DNA of 14,837 bases from CAYSCZ01 sp964429655 (GTDB lineage Bacteria > Bacteroidota > Bacteroidia > Cytophagales > Cyclobacteriaceae). Shown here piece after piece: positions 5,255 through 12,084 of the stretch. The stretch spans positions 1 through 14,837 of the forward strand of contig CAYSCZ010000073.1 in assembly GCA_964429655.1 (NCBI GenBank). Reading direction: 5' to 3'. Position numbers and translations under genes: made by a program. The notes beneath the pieces were generated by a model. The model saw nothing but the letters and a program-made list of their open reading frames with translations, had not been told where the DNA came from and did not search any database. The number at the start of each line of letters is the position of its first letter. The stretch's first letter is position 1.

Positions 5255-7645
5255 CTAAAATTTAAAATTGTAAGACACAGAAGGAAAAAAGGTACCAATT
5301 ATTGAGGTTTGGGTGGCTTCCGTCCGAATGGGCTCATCGGCAACAGGCCGAACGTCATTCGGTTGGGCAAAAGTTAAAGCAAAAGGATTTCTTCTGGAGT
5401 ATAGATTATAAATTGAGAACACAAAATAATCCTGGTTTTTTCTGCTTTCCCCGTTTTTCTTGTACTTGCGTCCCTGCATGGTGAAAGCGATGTCGAGCCG
5501 ATGGTATGTAGGTATTCTTGAATTATTCCTGGACCCATCTGCTATGTAAGGGATAACATAATTTTGAACCTGAAAGCGGTCGTTGGGGAAAGTAACCGGC
5601 GTTCCGGTTATTAAACTAAAATTTGTAGAAAATGACCACTTCTTATTGATCTCATAGAAGGCAGCCAGCTTCAGGTTATGGGTTTGATCATACCTTGCCG
5701 GATACCAGTCACCGTTATTTATTCCCGGAATATTTAATTCGGTTCTTGCTAATGTATAACTAATCCAACCGGTTAACTTTCCAGTGTTTTTCTTGGCGTA
5801 AAGCTCTAATCCATAAGCTCGCCCTTCACCAGATAATAAATCACCTTCTAAGAATTCATTGATCAGGAGGTCAGCACCATCAATATAGTCGATTTGATTT
5901 CTAGCTTTTCGGAAATAAATCTCCGCTGAGGTTTCAATATCATTGCCCAACCCGAAGTTTTTAAATAATCCAAATGCGTATTGATCAGCTTTTTGCGGAT
6001 TGATATTATTTGAGCTGGGGTTCCATACATCAATTGGTGTAGCAGCTGCAGTGTTGGACACCAGGTGAATATACTGCACCATCCTGTTGTAGCTGGCTTT
6101 TAAAGAAAGTTGAGGTTCTAATTGGTATTTTATGCTGAACCTTGGTTCAAAATTGTAGAAGCTTTCGATAGTTTCCCAATTTTCCGTTTCCCTGGAACTT
6201 ACTGGTGGACGCCTCATGCCGGGCTCCACATGGTCATATTCATAAATTGTTCCATCACCAAGTAGTAAAAAACTGGAAAAGCGGAGGCCATACCGAAGCG
6301 ACAGGTCGTTGCTTATTTTTTGATTGTTGTCAATGTAAATGGCTGATTCAAGTGCTTTTTTCTCATCCAGGCTAACATCTTGCGTTTCTCCATTGCTTAC
6401 ACCTACGGCATTTGCCGGATCAAATAGATACAACAGCACTTCTCCGCCAAAATTCAATTCGTTATTTGTGCCAATGAAGTAAGTTAGTTCCGGTTTTAAA
6501 TTAAATGTCCTGATCTGTGAGCTCCAGTTAAATTTATCCCTTTCATCATCCCCAAAATTAAATGCGTAGTCATAGTCACTAATGAAAAAAGTAAAATTGG
6601 AAAATAACTGATCATTGAATAAATGGTTCCAGCGTAAGGTTGCAGTACTATTACCCCAATTAAACCCCTGACCATCCGGATCGCTAAACTTATCACGCCC
6701 CAGGTACCCAGAAAGGAACAACCAATTCTTTTTGTTGATGTTATAATTGGTTTTCATCGTCAAATCATAAAAGTTTAAAGCGCCTTCATCATCCAGTAAA
6801 TCAGTGAATGGTGCCGCTAATAGGTCTGCATATGACCTTCTGCCCGCAACTATAAATGAGGCTTTATCTTTGACAATTGGCGCTTCAATGGCTAAACGGC
6901 TGAATATTGTCCCGATGCCACCATTTACTTCCAGTTCTTTCTGGTTGCCTTCTTTCATTCTTATGTCAAGAATTGATGAAAGCCTACCGCCATAGCGGGA
7001 AGGAATACCACCTTTAAAAAGCTTAATATCCTTAACCGCATCCGGATTAAATACCGAAAAGAAGCCAAACAAGTGCGAAGAATTGTACACCGGTGCTTCA
7101 TCCAACAACACAAGATTCTGGCCAACGCTACCACCCCTGACATTAAATCCCGAAGCACCTTCCCCGACCGTGCTAACACCAGGCAGTAACTGGATGGCCT
7201 TCAGCACATCATTTTCACCAAGAAATGCCGGTATTTTTTTTATGGTATTGATGTCAAGTTTATTGGTACTCATTTCAATGCCACTTACATTCGCACCTTC
7301 AGGTTCAGCGGTTACTACCACTTCTTTCAGCTGTTGCGTTTCAGGTGTTAGTTCGATGACTTCTCTAAAACTTTGTTCCAGGCTTATATCTTTACTAATG
7401 GTTTCATAACCAACAGACCTGTATTGTACGGTGTATTGACCCGGAGGAAGCGAGATTGAGTAATAACCATAATAATTAGTGATAGCACCACCTTCAATTT
7501 CATTTACATAAATTGTGGCGCCGATCAGGCTTTCTCCGTTGCTTGCATCTGTCAGATAACCGCTAATGGTTATTTTTTCTTGAGTAAATGACAACAGACT
7601 GGTATAAATTAAAGTTACAGTTAACAATATTCGTAAGGGAACCAT
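5255..7645 (-). CDS. TonB-dependent outer-membrane receptor with carboxypeptidase-regulatory-like N-terminal domain
   Basis: This is a 796-aa outer-membrane barrel. From ATG at 7645 the start is a clean signal peptide (VPLRILLTVTLIYTSLLSF, cleavage near residues 19-22). Extending to TTG at 7654 adds only three residues and is less likely. Residues about 25-110 are the CarboxypepD_reg-like beta domain (GYLTDASNGESLIGATIYV ... YYGYYSISLPPGQYTV). The plug spans about 115-232 and includes LLPGV, GFNVRGG, LLDEAPVYN and KGGIPSRYGGRLSS. The rest is barrel, ending in the aromatic terminus SYNFKF expected for Bam-inserted proteins. The plug style matches receptors paired with DUF4249 rather than SusC, and the substrate is unknown. 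It heads an operon with the DUF4249 gene. The upstream divergent region contains an 11-bp inverted repeat that may be regulatory. Confidence 0.93.
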   Translation of the reverse strand: MVPLRILLTVTLIYTSLLSFTQEKITISGYLTDASNGESLIGATIYVNEIEGGAITNYYGYYSISLPPGQYTVQYRSVGYETISKDISLEQSFREVIELTPETQQLKEVVVTAEPEGANVSGIEMSTNKLDINTIKKIPAFLGENDVLKAIQLLPGVSTVGEGASGFNVRGGSVGQNLVLLDEAPVYNSSHLFGFFSVFNPDAVKDIKLFKGGIPSRYGGRLSSILDIRMKEGNQKELEVNGGIGTIFSRLAIEAPIVKDKASFIVAGRRSYADLLAAPFTDLLDDEGALNFYDLTMKTNYNINKKNWLFLSGYLGRDKFSDPDGQGFNWGNSTATLRWNHLFNDQLFSNFTFFISDYDYAFNFGDDERDKFNWSSQIRTFNLKPELTYFIGTNNELNFGGEVLLYLFDPANAVGVSNGETQDVSLDEKKALESAIYIDNNQKISNDLSLRYGLRFSSFLLLGDGTIYEYDHVEPGMRRPPVSSRETENWETIESFYNFEPRFSIKYQLEPQLSLKASYNRMVQYIHLVSNTAAATPIDVWNPSSNNINPQKADQYAFGLFKNFGLGNDIETSAEIYFRKARNQIDYIDGADLLINEFLEGDLLSGEGRAYGLELYAKKNTGKLTGWISYTLARTELNIPGINNGDWYPARYDQTHNLKLAAFYEINKKWSFSTNFSLITGTPVTFPNDRFQVQNYVIPYIADGSRNNSRIPTYHRLDIAFTMQGRKYKKNGESRKNQDYFVFSIYNLYSRRNPFALTFAQPNDVRPVADEPIRTEATQTSIIGTFFPSVSYNFKF

Positions 7646-7733
7646 CACAAGCAATTGTTCATTTTTATGATATCAACGCGAAAATATGAAGGGGTATTGG
7701 TTTTATTGGATTACCATCTGATTAAAAGTGATG

Positions 7734-7773
7734 AAGCAGATTTTCTTTTTGATGAATGGTTAAAAATCTGCTT
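7734..7773. repeat. 11-bp inverted repeat in the divergent receptor/peptidase intergenic region
   Basis: AAGCAGATTTT (7734-7744) and its exact complement AAAATCTGCTT (7763-7773) are separated by 18 bases. It sits between divergently transcribed genes, about 90 bases from the receptor start and about 58 from the peptidase start. That placement suits a shared operator, though a stem-loop in a leader RNA is also possible. Confidence 0.55.
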
Positions 7774-7812
7774 TAAAATGGATTTTTTAAAAAGATGATT
7801 TATTATTAAAGG

Positions 7813-7832
7813 ATTTTAATAGCTATTAAAAT
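7813..7832. promoter_or_regulatory. 20-bp perfect palindrome overlapping the peptidase start codon
   Basis: ATTTTAATAGCTATTAAAAT is exactly self-complementary and has no loop. Its last two bases are the A and T of the peptidase ATG at 7831. The lack of a loop favours a dimeric DNA-binding protein site over an RNA hairpin. The high A+T content means part of the symmetry could be accidental. Confidence 0.45.
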
Positions 7833-9201
7833 GATCATAAATAGATTGATTAAAAATTATGTACTTGTTCTGATTGGATTTTTGCTGATCTCATGTGATG
7901 ATGAGGACGAAACCCCCTTGCAAATTCCGGAAGAAACATTTATTGTTAACCAATTTATTCAGGAAGAAATGGAGTTTTGGTACTTCTGGGAAGACCAGAT
8001 ACCCGATGGTTTAGATCCAAGGGTAGAACCTGACCCTCGTCAATTTTTCCAGGATATGTTGTTTGAAGGGGATCGATTTTCATTTATTACCGATGATGCC
8101 GCGGGACTAAATGATTTCTTTGAAGGGACATCAACCGATTTTGGCTGGTCATTAACCGCAGCTTCAATCTCGGGGTCAGACGATATTGTCGGCTTTATTG
8201 ATTATGTCATTCCAAATACACCAGCCTATGATGCGGGCATTACCAGGGGAGATGTGATTAGAACCGTAAATGGTCAAACCCCTAACGTAGATAATTTTGG
8301 AAGCGTATTATTCGGCAACTTCACCTCAGCTACTTTTGGAATAGCAGAATTTAGGGATGGATTGCTTCAGGATGTCGATCGCGAACTGACCTTAACATCT
8401 GAAGTAATCACAGAAAATCCGGTGTTCTTAGATACTGTTTACAATATTGACAATACAAATATTGGTTACCTGGTATATAATGGTTTCCGGTCTAATTTTG
8501 AAAATGAAATCCTTGCCGCTCTAACAGAACTGCAAGTCCGGAATATTTCTGAATTGATTATTGATCTACGTTATAATAGTGGTGGTTCATTAGAAACGAG
8601 CCGGAGGATTGCCAGTACGATAGCCCCGTTTTCCAATGTGCAAAATAACTCAATTTATTCTCAAAATTTATGGAATGATCTGGTTACCCAGGCCATTATC
8701 GACCAGGAGGGTGAAGAATCAGACAATCTACTAACAAGACTATCTGACCAGGGATTTAATTTTAATCTTTCAAGGGTATTCTTTATTACCCAGTTCAAAA
8801 CGGCCTCGGCCAGCGAACAATTAATTAACAATCTTAAACCGTATATGGATGTTACCATTATTGGAGGTACAACGGTAGGTAAGGCTGAGGGGTCAATTAC
8901 CAGGGAAGACCCTGAAAATCATACATGGGCCATCCAGCCAATTGTACTGAAAGCAGCTAATGCCAATGGAGAGACCAATTTTGAAGAGGGTTTTACTCCT
9001 GATTTTCCTATACAGGACGATTTTGAACATCGATTAGGGACTATCGATGAAGCTAATTTAAGCCTGGCATTAGATGTTATCGCTGGTATTGGCCCGGCCC
9101 GTATCGGGCATAAAGAAATATATCAAATTGCACCGGGTGCCAGACGGATGGTTACTGGCGAGTTAAGTGTAGACAGGCCATTAATTAATATTGATCGCTA
9201 G
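7831..9201 (+). CDS. S41-family (C-terminal processing type) peptidase, lipoprotein
   Basis: The 456-aa product has an N-terminal signal ending in LLISC (Cys22, probable lipidation). Five acidic residues follow (DDEDE), which resembles the lipoprotein export signal that sends Bacteroidota lipoproteins to the cell surface. Residues 35-100 are the S41 N-terminal helical region (EEMEFWYFWEDQIP). A PDZ domain lies at about 100-195, with AYDAGITRGDVIRTVNG at 132-148. The catalytic S41 core follows, with LIIDLRYNSGGS (242-253). The active site is KTASASE, with nucleophile Ser326, and GTTVGK, with general base Lys351; the 25-residue spacing equals that of characterised CtpA enzymes. It cleaves protein C-termini or unfolded proteins in the envelope or outside the cell. 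It is divergent from the TonB receptor and convergent, 3 bases stop to stop, with the dioxygenase gene. Confidence 0.93.
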   Translation: MIINRLIKNYVLVLIGFLLISCDDEDETPLQIPEETFIVNQFIQEEMEFWYFWEDQIPDGLDPRVEPDPRQFFQDMLFEGDRFSFITDDAAGLNDFFEGTSTDFGWSLTAASISGSDDIVGFIDYVIPNTPAYDAGITRGDVIRTVNGQTPNVDNFGSVLFGNFTSATFGIAEFRDGLLQDVDRELTLTSEVITENPVFLDTVYNIDNTNIGYLVYNGFRSNFENEILAALTELQVRNISELIIDLRYNSGGSLETSRRIASTIAPFSNVQNNSIYSQNLWNDLVTQAIIDQEGEESDNLLTRLSDQGFNFNLSRVFFITQFKTASASEQLINNLKPYMDVTIIGGTTVGKAEGSITREDPENHTWAIQPIVLKAANANGETNFEEGFTPDFPIQDDFEHRLGTIDEANLSLALDVIAGIGPARIGHKEIYQIAPGARRMVTGELSVDRPLINIDR

Positions 9202-9204
9202 TCC

Positions 9205-10140
9205 CTAATCCAACGATGGCAAGTTTTTTTCAATAGCACTCCTGTTGGGTTCTTCCCATTCAGGAAGCATTAGATTAGCACCTAACGTATCAGGATTTTC
9301 ATCAACGGAAAAACCAGGATCAATCGTGGCTACTTCAAATAATATTCCGCCCGGAATCCTGAAATAAATGGATGTAAAATACTTCCTGCCCTTTATTTCG
9401 GTGACTTTTAAGCCCAGTTTGTTGATTAAATATGCTCTTAAGTCTTTTTGTTGGTCTTTATTTTCGATTTTAAAGGCCACATGATGAACAGTTCCTATTC
9501 CATTTATGCCTTTATCAATAGGACTGTCCTCCCGAATTTCAATAATGTAACCGGGAAGGTTATTTTCAAATTTATATAATGCGAATTGCCCCTCACTGCT
9601 TATTTCTTTGGCACCAAAATGATCGACTAGAAATTCATGCGTTGCTTCAGGATGCTTGACAGATAAGATAATTGAATGTAAGCCTTTTATGGCATTTGCA
9701 CTAGAAATAACTTTATCCCAGTTGGGTCGTTTATCATCATCATTAAAAACCAACGCCAGATCTAATCCGGAAGGGTCCTGAAATACCATTCGTTCATATT
9801 CAAATCTTTGGGTTGTCTCATAATTTATATTATTCATATCAAATCTGTTAACCCAAAATTCTTTGGAGTTTATTGGTACAGAAAAGGATATCATCCCCAC
9901 CTGACCATGCCCTTTTTTGCCTTGATTGACTTGCTGGCCTTTATAAGGAAAGGTTGTCATAATGGTACCGGGCGCTCCTGATTCATTTCCATAATAGAAA
10001 AGATAAACCGTAGCATTGTCAAAGTTAATGGTCTTCTTAACCAATCTTAATCCCAACAACCCGGTATAAAAACCAAGATCTTCTTTGGCATCGCTAACCG
10101 TCGCAGTTATATGATGCAGTCCTTTGATTACCTGTTCCAT
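9205..10140 (-). CDS. VOC-superfamily ring-cleaving dioxygenase (hydroquinone-type, MhqO/PcpA-like)
   Basis: The 311-aa product has two glyoxalase/VOC modules (about 5-135 and 150-285). The start GLHHITATVSD and the block TVHHVAFKI (217-225) supply His10 and His220, and GGILFEVAT (264-272) supplies Glu269. This is the 2-His-1-carboxylate Fe(II) site of PcpA/LinE/MhqO enzymes; the 49-residue gap between the second His and the Glu matches PcpA numbering (His227/Glu276). Such enzymes open hydroquinone or catechol-like rings, including chlorinated ones, and MhqO homologues act in quinone stress. The substrate here is unknown. There is no signal peptide, so it is cytosolic. The gene is divergent from the haloperoxidase with a 95-base gap, which may contain a shared control region. 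Its 3' end lies 3 bases from the peptidase stop. Confidence 0.9.
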   Translation of the reverse strand: MEQVIKGLHHITATVSDAKEDLGFYTGLLGLRLVKKTINFDNATVYLFYYGNESGAPGTIMTTFPYKGQQVNQGKKGHGQVGMISFSVPINSKEFWVNRFDMNNINYETTQRFEYERMVFQDPSGLDLALVFNDDDKRPNWDKVISSANAIKGLHSIILSVKHPEATHEFLVDHFGAKEISSEGQFALYKFENNLPGYIIEIREDSPIDKGINGIGTVHHVAFKIENKDQQKDLRAYLINKLGLKVTEIKGRKYFTSIYFRIPGGILFEVATIDPGFSVDENPDTLGANLMLPEWEEPNRSAIEKNLPSLD

Positions 10141-10178
10141 TTTTAAAGATTCAATTTCTAAATGGTAGTTTGTAATAA

Positions 10179-10186
10179 TATATTTG
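10179..10186 (+). promoter_or_regulatory. Candidate -7 element (TATATTTG) for the haloperoxidase gene
   Basis: TATATTTG fully matches TAnnTTTG and lies 49 bases before the ATG at 10236. At the -33 distance only TTTC (10155-10158) is present instead of TTTG or TTG. A purine-rich AGAAGAG stands about 5 bases before the start codon. No matching element was found for the divergent dioxygenase. Confidence 0.4.
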
Positions 10187-10235
10187 AGCCAATAAATGAT
10201 CGGAAAGTAAATAATAATTAAAACAGAAGAGTAAT

Positions 10236-11705
10236 ATGAAGAAAATTATTTCGATACTGATATTGATGAGCACTATTCTCGGATGTAACCAAAGTGGACA
10301 GCACGAAAGTAAAAAGGAAGGGGAGCCACGTGGCGTTGATAATATTGCTTATAAATGGGGAAAGATGGCATTAACAGCTACGGCTTACGATACCGAACGA
10401 TTCCAGCCCAGGCCTACCATCACCTCCCGCTATCTGGGACTGATTTTTATTTCGGTATTTGATGCCTGGTCCAGGTACGATGAAAATGCAATTCCAGTGT
10501 ATTTGGAAGGCATTCAAAGACGTCCTGACAACGAACAGACTTTAAAAAATAAAGAAATAGCCATAAGCTACGCTGCTTACAGGGCTATGAATGAGTACTA
10601 TTACGCTGATAAATCCGTGTTTACGGATTTCATGAAAGAACTGGGGCTAGACCCGGACAATGAATCTTTGGACCCCACCACACCGGAAGGGGTTGGTAAT
10701 TTGGCGGCCAAGGCAGTAATTGAAGCCAGGAAAGGTGATGGCGCAAATCAATATGGAGAAGAAGACGGATCTAATGGAGAGCCATATTTCAATTATGTAG
10801 GTTATGAACCGATAAATTCAGCGGATAAAAATGTTGACCCTAACCGCTGGCAGCCAAAATATTTTGCCGATGGAAAGGGTGGTAAGTATGCACCCGGATG
10901 TCTTACACCATTTTGGGATAAAGTCGAGCCCGTTTCCCTGAAATCCAGTGATCAATTTCGACCGGAGCCACCTCCAATGATCGGATCGGAACAGTTAAAA
11001 AAAGAAGTGAAGGAAGTGATTGAATTACAGGCAACCCTCACAGATAAACAAAAAGCTTTGGTTGAATTTATGCGTGATGGCCCGCAATCGGTTCAGCAGG
11101 CAGGCCATTGGCTAAAATTTGCCCAGGATGTATCAAGAAGGGATAATCACACCCTTGATGAAGATGTGAAAATGTATTTCTTTAACCAGGTAGTTGCCAT
11201 GGATGCATTCATCGCGTCCTGGGATTCAAAGATGTATTATGATTATGCAAGGCCCTATGCATTAGTCCATGAATATTATGAAGACCAAGTAATAAAAGCC
11301 TGGGGTGGAGAAGGGAAAGGCATGGAGAAAATGACTGGCAATCAATGGAGACCCTATTCTCCGGAAACATTTTTATGTCCCCCTTTTCCGAGTTATGTAT
11401 CAGGCCATAGCTGTGTCAGCGGCGCTTGTGGGGAAGCATTAAAATTATGGACCGGTAGCGATGTGTTTGGTGAAGCGGTTGAGTTGATTGCCGGGGCATT
11501 AACAGAACCGGATAACCTGGGAGATACCGTGGTGTTACAGTTTCCTTCATTTACCGAAACAGCCGACATGGCCGGCATATCAAGGGTGTTAGGCGGATAC
11601 CACATCCAGGCCGATAATGTTGCCGGACTGGAACTGGGAAGGAACGTAGCGAGGGAAGCCTGGAAGTTTTATAAAAAACATGTAAATGAATCTGAAACGA
11701 TCTAG
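10236..11705 (+). CDS. Vanadium-dependent haloperoxidase (PAP2-fold), lipoprotein
   Basis: The 489-aa product has a short signal with lipobox ILGC (Cys17), so it is exported and probably membrane-anchored. The vanadate-binding residues are all present at the spacings of Curvularia chloroperoxidase: Lys332 and Arg339 in K-x6-RP (KMYYDYARP), Ser389-Gly390-His391 in YVSGHS, and Arg450 and His456 in SRVLGGYH. His391 is the acid-base residue and His456 the vanadate ligand. Phe384, seven residues before His391, matches Phe397 of chloroperoxidase; bromoperoxidases usually have His there. Vanadium haloperoxidases use hydrogen peroxide to oxidise halides to hypohalous acid. A related PAP2-type phosphatase is the alternative, but the long helical N-terminus (34-330) and intact Lys/Arg/His set favour haloperoxidase. 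It is divergent from the ring-cleaving dioxygenase. Downstream lie 379 bases without a gene. Confidence 0.9.
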   Translation: MKKIISILILMSTILGCNQSGQHESKKEGEPRGVDNIAYKWGKMALTATAYDTERFQPRPTITSRYLGLIFISVFDAWSRYDENAIPVYLEGIQRRPDNEQTLKNKEIAISYAAYRAMNEYYYADKSVFTDFMKELGLDPDNESLDPTTPEGVGNLAAKAVIEARKGDGANQYGEEDGSNGEPYFNYVGYEPINSADKNVDPNRWQPKYFADGKGGKYAPGCLTPFWDKVEPVSLKSSDQFRPEPPPMIGSEQLKKEVKEVIELQATLTDKQKALVEFMRDGPQSVQQAGHWLKFAQDVSRRDNHTLDEDVKMYFFNQVVAMDAFIASWDSKMYYDYARPYALVHEYYEDQVIKAWGGEGKGMEKMTGNQWRPYSPETFLCPPFPSYVSGHSCVSGACGEALKLWTGSDVFGEAVELIAGALTEPDNLGDTVVLQFPSFTETADMAGISRVLGGYHIQADNVAGLELGRNVAREAWKFYKKHVNESETI

Positions 11706-12084
11706 CGTTGATTGGCATAATACCACGATGCACATGTGGCCACGAACGTTTTGTTAAGCATTAAGCCTGTTAGATTAGTCATTCCATAAGTAAAATAACC
11801 TTAACTTTTATAAGGTTACCGTAATGTTATGTGCCAAAACCCCGCTCCTGGTCTGGAACGCAACGGTATCATGCATTTTGGTAGTACAGAATGATCCCAC
11901 TACTGGTCGCAGGTTAAGCACTGGAGGGCCTACGACCTAATATAATTGCTGGCGTTCGCTCGAATTCCTTGGAAAGTGGTGGGAAACGATGAAATTATTA
12001 CGAGAATACAAAGCGGCTTGATCTAGTGGATCAGAGCAAAAATACAGAGAATAACCAGCTAATACCATGTGAGAACGAATCTGT
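11706..12084. other. Gene-free region between convergent haloperoxidase and kinase genes
   Basis: No convincing ORF is present. The region holds a 7-bp stem-loop (TAACCTT 11796-11802, loop of 9, AAGGTTA 11812-11818) about 90 bases beyond the haloperoxidase stop, without a T-run, so it is only a possible transcript end. It also holds the left copy of a 58-bp repeat (11902-11959). The base mix is more GC-rich around the repeat than elsewhere in this gap. Confidence 0.5.
11902..11959 (+). repeat. 58-bp hairpin repeat, left copy
   Basis: This copy matches 14444-14501 in the same orientation at 46 of 58 positions by hand alignment, without gaps. It contains a stem GGTCGCAGG (11905-11913) and CCTACGACC (11929-11937) with one mismatch and a 15-base loop, followed by CTAATATA and GGCGTTCGC. 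It is not coding in any obvious frame. Confidence 0.65.

Noticed and set aside
7083..7409. 108-codon plus-strand frame inside the TonB receptor gene.
   Set aside because: It lies wholly opposite the conserved plug domain and its product is low in recognisable features; it is a shadow frame.
7643..7654. TTG start at 7654 for the TonB receptor and GTG start at 14265 for the kinase.
   Set aside because: An ATG three codons (7645) or two codons (14259) further in gives a cleaner signal peptide in each case, so the shorter forms were used.
11796..11818. Stem-loop TAACCTT/AAGGTTA as a haloperoxidase terminator.
   Set aside because: There is no T-run on either strand and it lies 90 bases past the stop; it is mentioned only as a possibility in the region description.
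11902..11940. GGTCGCAGGTT looked briefly like part of a tRNA T-arm.
   Set aside because: There is no GTTCGAAT loop, acceptor stem or anticodon arm around it.
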